The notes: generated from the letters alone by a model not told the origin. Positions 44,614 to 54,718 are shown, numbered from the stretch's first letter. The stretch: 64,000 nucleotides of DNA from GWB2-37-7 sp942492835 (GCA_942492835.1 OW818645.1:2480001-2544000), one strand, 5' to 3'. Program-made: numbers and translations.

Positions 44614-45631
44614 AACCTTATTAATCACTGGAGGGACAGGCTCTTTTGGGAATGCTGTAGCGGAAAGATTTTTAGATACAGATGTGAGAGAAATACGGAT
44701 TTTTTCTCGTGATGAGAAGAAGCAAGATGATATGCGAAAGTTATATAAAAATGATAAGCTTAAATTTTATATAGGTGATGTAAGGGATTTGGCAAGTGTC
44801 AAAAATGCTATGTATAATGTGGACTATATTTTCCATGCGGCTGCGTTAAAACAAGTTCCTTCATGTGAATTCTTTCCGCTGGAAGCAGTAAAAACAAATG
44901 TATTTGGAACTGAAAATGTGCTTACTGCTGCTATTGAAAGCGGTGTAAAAAAGGTGATATGTCTTTCAACTGATAAGGCAGCATACCCAATAAATGCTAT
45001 GGGTATTTCAAAAGCAATGATGGAGAAAGTATTTGTAGCAAAATCAAGAACAGTATCTCCTGACAAAACACTTATTTGCGGGACTAGATATGGGAATGTA
45101 TTGGCTTCTCGTGGTTCAGTTGTACCCCTATTTATAGACCAGATAAAGAGCGGGCAGCCCATAACTGTAACAAACCCTAATATGACTAGGTTTTTGATGA
45201 GTCTCGAGGATGCAGTTGAGCTTGTAATATTCGCATTTTTAAATGCTAAGACAGGGGATATTATGGTGCAGAAATCTCCTGCAAGTACAATTGGTGTTCT
45301 CGCACAAGCTGTGAAAGAAATATTTAATGCAGACAACGAAATCAGGATAATTGGTACACGTCATGGAGAAAAGCTATATGAAACACTACTTACAAAAGAA
45401 GAATATGTAATGGCAGAAGATAAGGGCGATTTTTATAGAGTGCCTGCCGATCAAAGAGATCTTAACTACGATAAGTATTTTATTGAAGGGGATATGAAGC
45501 TTTCAACATCAGATGAATATAACTCTCATAATACTGAACAATTAGATATAGAGCAAGTTAAAGAAAAGTTGTTACAGCTTGATTATATAAAGCAAGAGTT
45601 AAAGCATGTAGTTAATAATTTTATATATTAA
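44600..45631 (+). CDS. UDP-GlcNAc 4,6-dehydratase/5-epimerase (FnlA/WbjB/WbvB family)
   Basis: A 343-residue SDR. The start MFKNKTLLITGGTGSFGNAV is typical of the family; other landmarks are FSRDEKKQDDMRK, HAAALKQVPSCEFFP and STDKAAYPINAMGISKAMMEK (Met at the usual Tyr position). It converts UDP-GlcNAc into a 4-keto-6-deoxy sugar with L-configuration. ATG 44600 is preferred over in-frame ATGs at 44585 and 44591 because GGAGA lies 8-9 nt before it. The frame overlaps the upstream glycosyltransferase by 14 bp. First of three genes for an L-2-acetamido-2,6-dideoxyhexose. Confidence 0.9.
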   Translation: MFKNKTLLITGGTGSFGNAVAERFLDTDVREIRIFSRDEKKQDDMRKLYKNDKLKFYIGDVRDLASVKNAMYNVDYIFHAAALKQVPSCEFFPLEAVKTNVFGTENVLTAAIESGVKKVICLSTDKAAYPINAMGISKAMMEKVFVAKSRTVSPDKTLICGTRYGNVLASRGSVVPLFIDQIKSGQPITVTNPNMTRFLMSLEDAVELVIFAFLNAKTGDIMVQKSPASTIGVLAQAVKEIFNADNEIRIIGTRHGEKLYETLLTKEEYVMAEDKGDFYRVPADQRDLNYDKYFIEGDMKLSTSDEYNSHNTEQLDIEQVKEKLLQLDYIKQELKHVVNNFIY

Positions 45632-45655
45632 AGTAAAAGGTAGAGGATTGATAAA

Positions 45656-46510
45656 ATGAAGTTTCTTGTATTAGGAGCAACGGGAATGGCAGGGCATACT
45701 ATTTCTATTTACCTAAAAGAGCAAGGACATAATGTAATTGTATTTGTACGAAGACCGTTTAGATTCTGTAAAGATATTATAGGTGACGTAACTGATTTTA
45801 AATTGCTAGAAGAGGTTATAAAAAAGGGAGAATTTGATGCAGTAATAAACTGTGTAGGTATATTAAATAAAAGTGCTGAAGCTAATAAATATCAAGCAGT
45901 ATTTTTAAATAGTCTTTTACCGCATTATCTTAGTGATATTACCAAAGATTCTTTTACTAAAGTTATTCATATGAGCACTGATTGTATTTTCTCAGGGAAA
46001 ACAGGAAATTATAATGAAAACTCTTTAAGAGATGGAGAAACCTTTTACGATAGATCAAAGGCTCTAGGAGAACTAGAGAATAACAAAGATTTAACATTTA
46101 GGAATTCTATAATTGGACCAGATATGAATAAAGATGGTATAGGTTTGTTTAACTGGTTTATGAAACAGAGTGGACAGATTAATGGCTATACTAGAGCAAC
46201 TTGGACAGGTGTGACAACTCTTACTCTTGCAAAAGCAATGGAAAGAGCTACAGAGAATAATCTAGCTGGATTATATAATCTAGTGAATAATGATATTATT
46301 AGTAAATATGAACTACTTATATTGTTTAATGAGTATTTAAGGAATAATCAAATAGAAATTAATACAAGTGAGGATGTTATAGTAGATAAATCCCTAGTTA
46401 ACAATAGAAAAGACTTTGATTTTATTGTGCCTTCATACGAAGATATGATAATAGAAATGAAAGATTGGGTTATAAGTCACAGAGAATTATATCCATACTA
46501 TTTTGAATAG
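45656..46510 (+). CDS. RmlD-like 4-ketoreductase (WbvR-like)
   Basis: A 284-residue SDR: FLVLGATGMAGHTISIYL at the N-terminus, HMSTDCIFSGKTGNYNE, and YDRSKALGE with the catalytic YxxxK. It resembles RmlD-type reductases. The length lacks the extra C-terminal cupin present in the roughly 370-residue WbjC/CapF/FnlB reductases of UDP-L-FucNAc synthesis, so it fits better the WbvR type that makes the L-rhamno-configured sugar. It lies between the dehydratase and the 2-epimerase. Confidence 0.85.
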   Translation: MKFLVLGATGMAGHTISIYLKEQGHNVIVFVRRPFRFCKDIIGDVTDFKLLEEVIKKGEFDAVINCVGILNKSAEANKYQAVFLNSLLPHYLSDITKDSFTKVIHMSTDCIFSGKTGNYNENSLRDGETFYDRSKALGELENNKDLTFRNSIIGPDMNKDGIGLFNWFMKQSGQINGYTRATWTGVTTLTLAKAMERATENNLAGLYNLVNNDIISKYELLILFNEYLRNNQIEINTSEDVIVDKSLVNNRKDFDFIVPSYEDMIIEMKDWVISHRELYPYYFE

Positions 46511-46522
46511 GGGGGAGCAGAC

Positions 46523-47650
46523 GTGAGAAAATTAAAGCTAATGACTATTGTAGGGACACGTCCTGAGATAATTAAGCTGTCGGAAGTCATAAAGAAGTGT
46601 GATAAATACTTTGAACATGTATTGGTACATACAGGTCAAAACTATGATTATATATTAAATCAAGTATTTTTTGAAGAATTGGGACTTAGAGTGCCAGACG
46701 TTTATCTTAATGTTGTAGGCGACAACCTAGGACAAACAATGGGAAATGTTCTAGCAAGATCCTATGAAATTATGGTTAGAGAAAATCCTGATGCCTTATT
46801 GATTTTAGGAGATACAAATTCTTGCCTAAGTGTTATATCTGCTAAACGTCTTAAAATTCCAATTTTTCATATGGAAGCTGGCAACAGATGCTTTGATGAA
46901 AACTTACCAGAAGAGATTAATAGAAGGATTATTGACCACACCAGTGACGTAAATCTATGCTATACAGAACATGCTAGAAGATATTTGAATGGTGAGGGAG
47001 TACCAAAGGAAAGAACATATGTTGTGGGCTCTCCTATGGCAGAGATTCTTAATGTCAATGCGGATAAGATAAAAAGTAGTAAAGTATTAGAAATGCTTGG
47101 TTTAGAAAAAGGACAATACATTTTGTTATCTGCTCATAGAGAAGAAAACATTGATAATGAAGAAAATTTTATGGCATTAATGAATGCAATAAATGCTATG
47201 GCAGAAATTTATGATATGCCAATAATCTATAGTACTCACCCGAGAAGCAAGAAGTTTGTTGAGCAGCGTGGGTTTAGATTCCATGAGAATGTCCGAAGCT
47301 TGCAGCCTTTTGGCTTCTCTGACTATAATCATCTGCAACAGAATGCGTTTTGTGTTGTATCCGATAGTGGAACAATTGCAGAGGAAGCATCTTACTTCAA
47401 GTTTCCTGCTGTATCAGTAAGGACAAGTACAGAAAGACCAGAAGCTTTGGATGCGGGCAATATGATTATTGGAAGCATTACTACAGAGCAAGTGCTACAA
47501 GCTGTAAATATGGCTGTAGAGATGAATAATAATAATGATTTTGGTGTTGATGTACCCAATTATACTGATGAAAATGTTAGTATTAAGGTTGTAAAGATTA
47601 TTCAGAGTTATACAGGGATTGTAAATAAGATGGTGTGGAGGAAGCCATGA
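46523..47650 (+). CDS. Non-hydrolysing UDP-N-acetyl-sugar 2-epimerase (WbvD/FnlC/WecB-like)
   Basis: A 375-residue epimerase: GTRPEIIKLSEVIKK, HTGQNYDYI, LGDTNSCLS, HMEAGNRCFDENLPEE and HTSDVNLCYTEHARRYL are all present, then ILLSAHREENIDNEEN and SDSGTIAEEAS with the catalytic/UDP residues. In this three-gene set it should act on the C2 position of the 2-acetamido-2,6-dideoxyhexose. AUGA overlap with the next gene: ATG 47647, stop TGA 47648-47650. Start GTG at 46523 is preceded by GGGGGG. Confidence 0.9.
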   Translation: MRKLKLMTIVGTRPEIIKLSEVIKKCDKYFEHVLVHTGQNYDYILNQVFFEELGLRVPDVYLNVVGDNLGQTMGNVLARSYEIMVRENPDALLILGDTNSCLSVISAKRLKIPIFHMEAGNRCFDENLPEEINRRIIDHTSDVNLCYTEHARRYLNGEGVPKERTYVVGSPMAEILNVNADKIKSSKVLEMLGLEKGQYILLSAHREENIDNEENFMALMNAINAMAEIYDMPIIYSTHPRSKKFVEQRGFRFHENVRSLQPFGFSDYNHLQQNAFCVVSDSGTIAEEASYFKFPAVSVRTSTERPEALDAGNMIIGSITTEQVLQAVNMAVEMNNNNDFGVDVPNYTDENVSIKVVKIIQSYTGIVNKMVWRKP

Positions 47651-48744
47651 ATAATGTATCTATGAATGTTGTAGTTTTCGATGTACCAGCAGAAAGTGGA
47701 GGAGCATTATCCATATTAAAGGATTTTTATCAAGAGGTCTTATCACATAAAGATAGAAAGATAAATTGGATATTTGTTATAAGTAAGCCTGAATTTGTAG
47801 AAACAGAAAATATAAAAATATTACGATTCCCTTGGATAAAAAAAAGTTGGGGACACAGGTTATACTTTGATAATTTTATTGCACCCATAATAGTTAAAAG
47901 ATATAAAGCGGATAGGATATTATCACTTCAAAATGTAACTATTCCGCATACAAATATTCCGCAATTTTTATATGTTCATCAGGCTTTACCCTTTGTTGAT
48001 TATAAATTTACTTTTAGAGAAAACAAATTATTTTGGATTTATCAAAATATAATTGGACGGAGTATTGTTAATTCAATAAGAAAGGCTGATAAGGTTATAG
48101 TCCAATCTGAATGGATTAAAAAGGCTTGTGTTGAGAAAGCAGAAATATCTAATGAAAAAATCAGCGTTATACTACCAAAAGTAAATACTGTTAAGAGTAA
48201 TTTTTATGTGCATCGAAGAGAGTCATATACTAATTTTTTTTATCCGGCTAGTGAGTTTGAATATAAAAATCATAGAGTAATAATTGACGCATGTAAAGAA
48301 TTGAAACAGAAAAATATTGAAGTTGATAAGGTTATTTTCACATTGAAAGGTGATGAAAACAATTATATTTCAAAATTATTTAATGAAGTAAAAGAAAACA
48401 AACTTCCCATAGAATTTGTAGGTAACCTTTCAAGAGAACAGGTTTTTGACTTATTTACAAGATCTGTTTTGATATTCCCCTCATATATTGAAACTTTTGG
48501 ACTACCACTGCTTGAAGCAAAATTACATAGAGGGATGATATTATCCTCAGATTGTCCTTTCTCGCATGAAATACTGGAAGGGTATCAAAATGCGTATTTT
48601 TTTGATCCGTTTGATGCAAATGAACTTTCTACATTTATGGATCAAATTATTAAAGGACAGATTAATTACAATGAGATATATAGCATGGAATTTCCAAATA
48701 TTAAACAGAAATCTATCCTGAGCATGATAATTGAAGAAATATAA
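47647..48744 (+). CDS. Glycosyltransferase family 4
   Basis: A 365-residue GT-B glycosyltransferase. The core has VDYKFTFRENKLFW, VQSEWIKKACVEKAEI, NFFYPASEFEYKNHR in the donor domain and FPSYIETFGLPLLEAKLHRGMILSSD, the E-x7-E-like motif (ETFGLPLLEA). Start ATG 47647 (TGGAGGAAG upstream) overlaps the previous stop. A/T bias becomes stronger from here to about 53 kb. Confidence 0.88.
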   Translation: MNNVSMNVVVFDVPAESGGALSILKDFYQEVLSHKDRKINWIFVISKPEFVETENIKILRFPWIKKSWGHRLYFDNFIAPIIVKRYKADRILSLQNVTIPHTNIPQFLYVHQALPFVDYKFTFRENKLFWIYQNIIGRSIVNSIRKADKVIVQSEWIKKACVEKAEISNEKISVILPKVNTVKSNFYVHRRESYTNFFYPASEFEYKNHRVIIDACKELKQKNIEVDKVIFTLKGDENNYISKLFNEVKENKLPIEFVGNLSREQVFDLFTRSVLIFPSYIETFGLPLLEAKLHRGMILSSDCPFSHEILEGYQNAYFFDPFDANELSTFMDQIIKGQINYNEIYSMEFPNIKQKSILSMIIEEI

Positions 48745-48846
48745 GAGAATTGACAATACAAATAATCAGTGAAAGTACTCACTTTGGATTATATTTTCTA
48801 CTGTGTTATGTAAATCTATAGACAATAAATAATAAGGATGATTATA

Positions 48847-50169
48847 ATGATAAAACCCTTTGGAATTGTATTGATTTTATATATTGTTAAAAATATTGCG
48901 CTGAAAAAGAAGTTTCATCTAAAAAATATGTTTCTTTATTTATTAAGCCTTTCAGTTTTTTTTGAACTATTCATTAATGTTGGATATTTTATCAAGGTTG
49001 GAGATTTTGAAGTACTATACTCAGAAGTTTTGTTATTATTGCTGTTTTTAACGAGTGTAATGATACTACTAAGTAGAATAAACTCTTTGAAAATCAAGGG
49101 ATCACTTTTTTTCTTTACTTTTTCATTGATAGCTACGGAATTATATTTAATAATAAATCCTATTGATCAGTTTATATATAGAAACGGAGTTTATACAGTA
49201 CCTGAGTTTTCAATGTATTCATTGATGATAACATTTCGAGTTGTAATGATGTTAATCATATCAGTGGCTGCAATTAACATAATTGATATTGAGGATATAA
49301 AGGAAGTAACTAATAGAGTTATTAAAAATTCATTTATGATTTATATATTATGCGCTATTGAGTGGATTATAAAGAATTTATTTAAGAGTGACATTTATAA
49401 TAGAATGGTTGACTTTATATTTGGAAAAGGTGAATATTCAATTAGTGTCTTATTAGAGAGAGGCTCTAGATTTTCATTGCAAGGCTTACTTAGGGAACCT
49501 GCACATTTATCCTTTGGTCTTTTTATATTTTTATTAATAGTGATATTTTCAGATTTGGAGTCAAAAAATAAGCTCAAATACTTAACTATTGGTTTAGTCT
49601 TGCTTGTTGCAAGTGGGTCTTTATCGGGGATAGGTTATGCTGCTGCTCTGGTGTTAATTTATATAATTTATTCCAATATAAAAATAAAACCTATAATTAT
49701 TATATCAATAATACTATTAATGATATTTGTATTAATTCCAAATGAGCTAACCACATATTATGCATTAAGACTTAAGAACAGCTGGTATGCAATTAATTCA
49801 TCAAATGAAGTTCAATTATATACCTCTGAATATGTCAGATTATTCTCAATTATTGAAACATACAAAACCGTAATTACAAAAAGGCCTTTTTTAGGGGCTG
49901 GGCTTGGAATACCTTACGCTTACAGTGCAAGTATTATGATTTTCAGCTCAATTGGTATTTTAGGATTCTTACTCTGGTTTTGGTACTATTTTATATCTAT
50001 TGGGAACATAATACGAAACAGGAGATTTATGATAGTGATTATTATGTTTTTAGTTTTAACTTTTATTGGCTCAATAAGCATTATTTATAGTCCATATATA
50101 TTATTATTGGTTCTTCAAATGAGAATTCCCAGAATAAAACGAATAATTAGAAATAATGGTTTAAATTAG
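48847..50169 (+). CDS. Wzy-like oligosaccharide repeat polymerase
   Basis: A 440-residue protein with ten to twelve membrane segments and a periplasmic-type loop (about 190-235) followed by LQGLLREPAHLSFGLFIF, a pattern of O-antigen polymerases, and a late loop with TVITKRPFLGAGLGIPYAY. No sequence motif fixes the substrate. ATG 48847 is chosen over 48838 because AAGGA ends right at 48838. A second membrane polymerase/ligase protein lies at 39685. Confidence 0.75.
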   Translation: MIKPFGIVLILYIVKNIALKKKFHLKNMFLYLLSLSVFFELFINVGYFIKVGDFEVLYSEVLLLLLFLTSVMILLSRINSLKIKGSLFFFTFSLIATELYLIINPIDQFIYRNGVYTVPEFSMYSLMITFRVVMMLIISVAAINIIDIEDIKEVTNRVIKNSFMIYILCAIEWIIKNLFKSDIYNRMVDFIFGKGEYSISVLLERGSRFSLQGLLREPAHLSFGLFIFLLIVIFSDLESKNKLKYLTIGLVLLVASGSLSGIGYAAALVLIYIIYSNIKIKPIIIISIILLMIFVLIPNELTTYYALRLKNSWYAINSSNEVQLYTSEYVRLFSIIETYKTVITKRPFLGAGLGIPYAYSASIMIFSSIGILGFLLWFWYYFISIGNIIRNRRFMIVIIMFLVLTFIGSISIIYSPYILLLVLQMRIPRIKRIIRNNGLN

Positions 50170-50477
50170 ATATTGGTAAGATTTTTTGTACTTGGAGTAT
50201 AAATATTTCCTGAGTAACATGGAAAAAACCATGTATTGGGAACCCTATTGCGACGGGAATCAGATTATATCTTTTGAAAATATATCTAAAAAAGATTCTT
50301 GTGATTAATAAGAATATTAATATTGCAATTGAATGTTTTGAAGTTATGATTTTTATTTTTTTAAATGTCAAACAAACCTACTAATCGGATTTTTGAGATA
50401 TATATTAGTATTTTGTGTGTGTTCAATAATCAATTTAAAAACTTGAGTACAAAACATATTATACGAGGGGTGACGAT
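50170..50477. other. 308-bp gap with no confident gene
   Basis: AT-rich. A 74-codon open frame on the minus strand (50147-50371) encodes a hydrophobic piece followed by IPVAIGFPIHGFF, vaguely like the start of a serine O-acetyltransferase hexapeptide domain; it has no ribosome binding site and overlaps the Wzy end. It may be a decayed gene or chance. GAGGGG at 50465 belongs to the next gene. Confidence 0.4.
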
Positions 50478-52607
50478 ATGAATATAGTATTCATTGTAGG
50501 AAGCTATTATCCTAATTATTCTGCTGTTGGAAAATGTGCAGGAAATGTAGCTGATGAATTATCTAAGTCGCATAAAGTGACTGTTATTTCGTTAAAAGAC
50601 TTCTTAGAACAGGATAGTTTTGAATATTTTAATAATCAAAGTATTATTAGAATTGATACTGAGGAAAACAGATTTAGAAATAAGTTCGATTTAAAAATAG
50701 CTTCAAATAAAGGTATTAAGAGAAAGATTGCTGCGTTACTTCTTAATGCATATAAGCTAACAAGAATTATCAAGACTATTTTTTCTAATGTATCTATAAA
50801 TAAGGATTTAGCAAAGGCATATATAAATGCTTTAAAAAACATTAAAGAGCCAATAGATGTTATAATTCCAACTGTTATGCCTTTTGAAAGTGTTGTGTCT
50901 GCATCTATGTATAACAGTAAAGTTGACAGGGATGTAATAATTATACCCTATATGTTTGATCATTTTGCAGAGAACCAATCCTTGCATAGGTTTCAAATAA
51001 ATATGAAAATAAAGTTTATAAACCACTTAAGGTTAGAGAAAAAGGTATTAGATAATGCTAATGCAGTGTTAATAATGCATCAATTAGAGAATCATTTTAG
51101 ATCAGAATTTGATAATTATGATGAGAAATTTATTACAGTAGAACATCCTATGATAAAAAAATATACAGGAGTTTTACCGGAAAAGTCAGGAACTATTAAA
51201 TTTGTTTATGCGGGAAGCTTCTACAAAACAATTAGAAATCCTGAATATATGTTAAAGCTATTTGATAATGTATTGATGGATTTAGTCGCAGAATATGATT
51301 TATATACATTTGGTAACTGTGATGAGATCGTTAGAAAATATGTAGGTAAGAATAAATCGATTGTAAGTCATGGAAGAGTATCAACTGAAAAAGCCAATCA
51401 AGCAGTTCAAATGGCAGATTTTTTAGTTGCAGTTGGAAATAGTGATAACAGTCAGGTGCCGAGTAAAATATTTGAATATATATCATTTGGGAAACCGATT
51501 ATATATTTCTATTCTAATAAAGATGACATTAACCTTAAAGTATTAAAGAAATATCCACTTACTCTATTATTAAAACAAGATAAAGAGTTAATGAGAGAAA
51601 ATGTAGTGAAGCTTAGAGAATTCTGTATATTACACTATGATTCTCATATATCATTCGAAGAAGTAGAAGAGCTGTTTAAGGATGCAGCACCAAAATATAC
51701 ATCCTGTTTAATGGAGCAGATAGTTTTGGACTCGGGGATGAGGCCTAACTTTAAATCCTATAATTTGAAAAAAGAAAACTTTGCAAATGATATAATGGCA
51801 AGGGTACATAGGATACAATTAGAAATGTCATTAGAAGTGAAAAGAATATGTCAAAAACATCAAATTAAATATTCAATAATTGCAGGTACTTTGTTAGGGG
51901 CAGTAAGACATGGAGGATTTATTCCATGGGATGATGATATGGATATTGGAATGATGAGAGATGAATATGAAAAGTTTATTGCTGTTGCAAAAGATGAGCT
52001 TAAAGATGAATATTTTATACAAACTTGGGAGACGGATTTAGGATTTGCTTTACCAATTACAAAAATTAAAAAAAATGGTACCATATTTATTGAGAGAAAT
52101 TCTTCAAAGTCAAATCAGCATAACGGAATATATATTGATATATTTCCCTTTGATAATGTACCTGCTAATACTTTTAGGCGAAAATATCAAAGTGTAGTAA
52201 CTTATATATTAAAAAGGTTTTTACTCATAAAACTAAAATACGAGGTTTGGGAAGAAAATGAAATACTGAAAAAGCTTATTTATAAATTTGTAGGACTGAT
52301 TACTAAACCAATATCTGCAAAAAGAATTAAAAAAATACTTAATAGAGAAATGAAAAAATATAATAAGATTCATACAGAGTCAATAGTTACTTTTGGCGGA
52401 TCCTATGGGTATTGGAAAGAAACGCTTAAGAGAAGTTGGTTGGAAAATTTAACAGATATCAAATATGAAAGTTTTATGTTGTCATGTCCTCAAAATTATA
52501 TAGACTATCTTACTTATTTTTATGGTGATTATATGACTCCACCACCAGAAGATAAAAGGTATAATCGTCATAAGATTATTGAGATTAAATTTCAGGAGGA
52601 AATCTAA
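50478..52607 (+). CDS. Glycosyltransferase 4 - LicD phosphotransferase fusion
   Basis: A 709-residue two-domain protein. Residues about 1-410 form a GT4 glycosyltransferase (IVFIVGSYYPNYSAVGKCAGN, KFVYAGSFYKTIRNPEYML, VPSKIFEYISFGKPIIYFYS). Residues about 445-709 form a LicD domain with the nucleotidyltransferase-like IAGTLLGAVRHGGFIPWDDDMDIG (key GG and DDD residues) and GIYIDIFPFDNVP. LicD proteins transfer phosphocholine or other phospho-alcohols from CDP donors to glycans. The next gene encodes a TagD-like CTP:glycerol-3-phosphate cytidylyltransferase, so CDP-glycerol is the likely donor. ATGA-type overlap at 52607. Confidence 0.92.
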   Translation: MNIVFIVGSYYPNYSAVGKCAGNVADELSKSHKVTVISLKDFLEQDSFEYFNNQSIIRIDTEENRFRNKFDLKIASNKGIKRKIAALLLNAYKLTRIIKTIFSNVSINKDLAKAYINALKNIKEPIDVIIPTVMPFESVVSASMYNSKVDRDVIIIPYMFDHFAENQSLHRFQINMKIKFINHLRLEKKVLDNANAVLIMHQLENHFRSEFDNYDEKFITVEHPMIKKYTGVLPEKSGTIKFVYAGSFYKTIRNPEYMLKLFDNVLMDLVAEYDLYTFGNCDEIVRKYVGKNKSIVSHGRVSTEKANQAVQMADFLVAVGNSDNSQVPSKIFEYISFGKPIIYFYSNKDDINLKVLKKYPLTLLLKQDKELMRENVVKLREFCILHYDSHISFEEVEELFKDAAPKYTSCLMEQIVLDSGMRPNFKSYNLKKENFANDIMARVHRIQLEMSLEVKRICQKHQIKYSIIAGTLLGAVRHGGFIPWDDDMDIGMMRDEYEKFIAVAKDELKDEYFIQTWETDLGFALPITKIKKNGTIFIERNSSKSNQHNGIYIDIFPFDNVPANTFRRKYQSVVTYILKRFLLIKLKYEVWEENEILKKLIYKFVGLITKPISAKRIKKILNREMKKYNKIHTESIVTFGGSYGYWKETLKRSWLENLTDIKYESFMLSCPQNYIDYLTYFYGDYMTPPPEDKRYNRHKIIEIKFQEEI

Positions 52608-53017
52608 TGAAAAAAGTAATTACTTATGGAACCTTTGACCTGTTGCACTATGGACATATCAATTTATTAAAAAGGGCGAAAGAGCAAGGGGACTATTTAA
52701 TAGTTGCATTATCAACTAATGAATTCAATGAGATCAAAGGTAAGAACTGTTATTTTTCTTATGAGGAACGTAGAAGATTAGTTGAATCAATCCGTTATGT
52801 TGATTTGGTTATACCGGAGCATAGTTGGAGTCAAAAAGTTAGCGATGTTAAGGAATTTAAAGTCGATGTATTTGTTATGGGTAATGATTGGGAAGGAGAG
52901 TTTGATTTCTTGAACGAATATTGTAAAGTAGTTTACTTAAGTAGAACTCCTGAAATTTCAACTACTAAAATCAAACAGGAATTAGGTCTGGTTGAAGCTA
53001 TTACCACCAAATTATAA
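52607..53017 (+). CDS. tagD: Glycerol-3-phosphate cytidylyltransferase (TagD-like)
   Basis: A 136-residue enzyme making CDP-glycerol. Landmarks: TYGTFDLLHYGHINLLKRA with the HxGH motif, the basic FSYEERRRLVESIRYVD region, VFVMGNDWEGEFDFL and RTPEISTTKIK, the second signature. It starts at 52607, one base overlapping the LicD gene stop, so the pair is co-translated. The neighbour supports supply of CDP-glycerol for phosphoglycerol decoration of the polysaccharide. Confidence 0.93.
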   Translation: MKKVITYGTFDLLHYGHINLLKRAKEQGDYLIVALSTNEFNEIKGKNCYFSYEERRRLVESIRYVDLVIPEHSWSQKVSDVKEFKVDVFVMGNDWEGEFDFLNEYCKVVYLSRTPEISTTKIKQELGLVEAITTKL

Positions 53018-53107
53018 TGAAAATTATTCTAGCAATGTCTCAACGAAATTTAATAGGAGAATAACCTAGCTATGCAGCCAAGCCATTAAATGTGTAGGAG
53101 CAAACAG

Positions 53108-54634
53108 ATGAAAAAGACAGCACTAATCATAATGTTAATAACCATATCATCAAAAGTATTTGGCTTTGTCAGAGATATAATGCTTTCATACTTTTATGGA
53201 GCTTCAAATATAAGTGATGTATATCTAATATCCACCACAATACCTTTGGTTATATTCTCTTTTATAGGCACAGGCATATCGACAGGATATATACCTATGT
53301 ATAGTAATATTGAGCGAAACCAAGGAGAAGCTGAAGCCAATAGATTTACAAATAATCTTATAAACATCTTATTAGCATTATGTTCAGTATTAATTATTTT
53401 TGGACTGTTATTTACTGACCAAATAGTAAAGGTATTTGCATCAGGCTTTAGTGGTGATACATTAATATTAGCTGTACAGTTTACTAGGATAGCACTATTA
53501 GGGATATATTTTTCTGGAATTATTTATATATTTAGTGGATTTTTACAGCTAAAGGGCAATTATTTTATACCTGCACTAATTGGATTTCCTTTCAATTTCT
53601 TTATTATACTATCTATAATTATCAGTTCAAATACAAGTATATTTGTATTATCTGTAGGAAGCGTTATAGCAGTTGCTGCTCAACTTTTGTTGATGTTACC
53701 ATTTATATATAAAAAAGGGTATAGACATAAGCTTGTGTTTGATATACATGATAAGAATATCAAGAATATGACATATATAGCTCTGCCAGTGATAATTGGC
53801 ATGTCTGTAAATCAGATTAATGTATTAGTAGACAGGACAATCGCATCTCTGATACAGGTAGGGGGAATCTCAGCGCTTAACTATGCCAATAGGCTAAATG
53901 GATTTGTTCAAGGGATATTTGTATTATCAATGACAACTGTTATGTACCCTTTAATCTCTAAAATGGCAGCAGAAAATAATATATTAGGACTTAAGAAATC
54001 ATTGAAGGAATCAATAGGAAGTATTAACTTATTGGTTCTTCCTGCTACTATAGGTTGTTTAATATTTGCTGAACCAATTGTTAAGCTTTTGTTTGGGAGA
54101 GGTGCATTTGATGCACACGCAATATCTACGACATCACAAGCATTATTCTTTTATTCAATAGGCATGATAGGTTATGGACATAGAGAAGTCTTGTCGAGAG
54201 CCTTTTATTCGTTACAGGATACTAAGACTCCTATGTTTAATGCAGCTATAGCGGTAATCCTAAATATTATATTAAACATTGTCCTATCAAGATATATGGG
54301 AATAGGAGGACTTGCTCTAGCTACCAGTATCTCAGCAATATTTTGTACGGTACTGTTATTTATTAGCTTAAGAAAGAAAATAGGTTCATTTGGCATGAAG
54401 AGTATAAGTATTTCATTTATAAAGATACTATGTGCTTCATTGGTCATGGGGCTTATGGCTAAGCTTTTATATAACTATCTAACAGTATTCATCAGCCCAA
54501 CTCTATCACTCCTTATATCTATAGGAATTGGGGCAGTAGTATACTTTGCCACTATTTACTTCATGAAAATAGAAGATGCAGATATTATCATAGATATAAT
54601 AAAAAGGAAGATGAGGAGAAACATAACTGGATAA
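53108..54634 (+). CDS. MurJ/MviN-type lipid flippase
   Basis: A 508-residue MOP-superfamily protein with about 14 membrane segments. The N-terminus FGFVRDIMLSYFYGASNISD and the ISALNYANRLNGFVQGIFVLSMTTVMYPLISKM stretch are typical of the MurJ family, and PFDxx-RGAFDAHAIS matches its later cytoplasmic loop. ATG 53108 follows TAGGAG; an upstream GTG/ATG frame (53090) lacks a site. In a polysaccharide cluster it probably flips lipid-linked repeat units, as a Wzx substitute; the housekeeping MurJ may lie elsewhere. Confidence 0.9.
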   Translation: MKKTALIIMLITISSKVFGFVRDIMLSYFYGASNISDVYLISTTIPLVIFSFIGTGISTGYIPMYSNIERNQGEAEANRFTNNLINILLALCSVLIIFGLLFTDQIVKVFASGFSGDTLILAVQFTRIALLGIYFSGIIYIFSGFLQLKGNYFIPALIGFPFNFFIILSIIISSNTSIFVLSVGSVIAVAAQLLLMLPFIYKKGYRHKLVFDIHDKNIKNMTYIALPVIIGMSVNQINVLVDRTIASLIQVGGISALNYANRLNGFVQGIFVLSMTTVMYPLISKMAAENNILGLKKSLKESIGSINLLVLPATIGCLIFAEPIVKLLFGRGAFDAHAISTTSQALFFYSIGMIGYGHREVLSRAFYSLQDTKTPMFNAAIAVILNIILNIVLSRYMGIGGLALATSISAIFCTVLLFISLRKKIGSFGMKSISISFIKILCASLVMGLMAKLLYNYLTVFISPTLSLLISIGIGAVVYFATIYFMKIEDADIIIDIIKRKMRRNITG

Positions 54635-54718
54635 TAGCCCCATAGACTCATTGAACAAGGTGTAGAATTATGCTACAATATAACTTAATATGTAAATTAA
54701 ATACTAGTGAGGTTCGTT

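Noticed and set aside
50147..50371. Minus-strand 74-codon ORF with an acetyltransferase-like stretch
   Set aside because: Too short, overlaps the Wzy end, no ribosome binding site; the resemblance is too weak to call a pseudogene.
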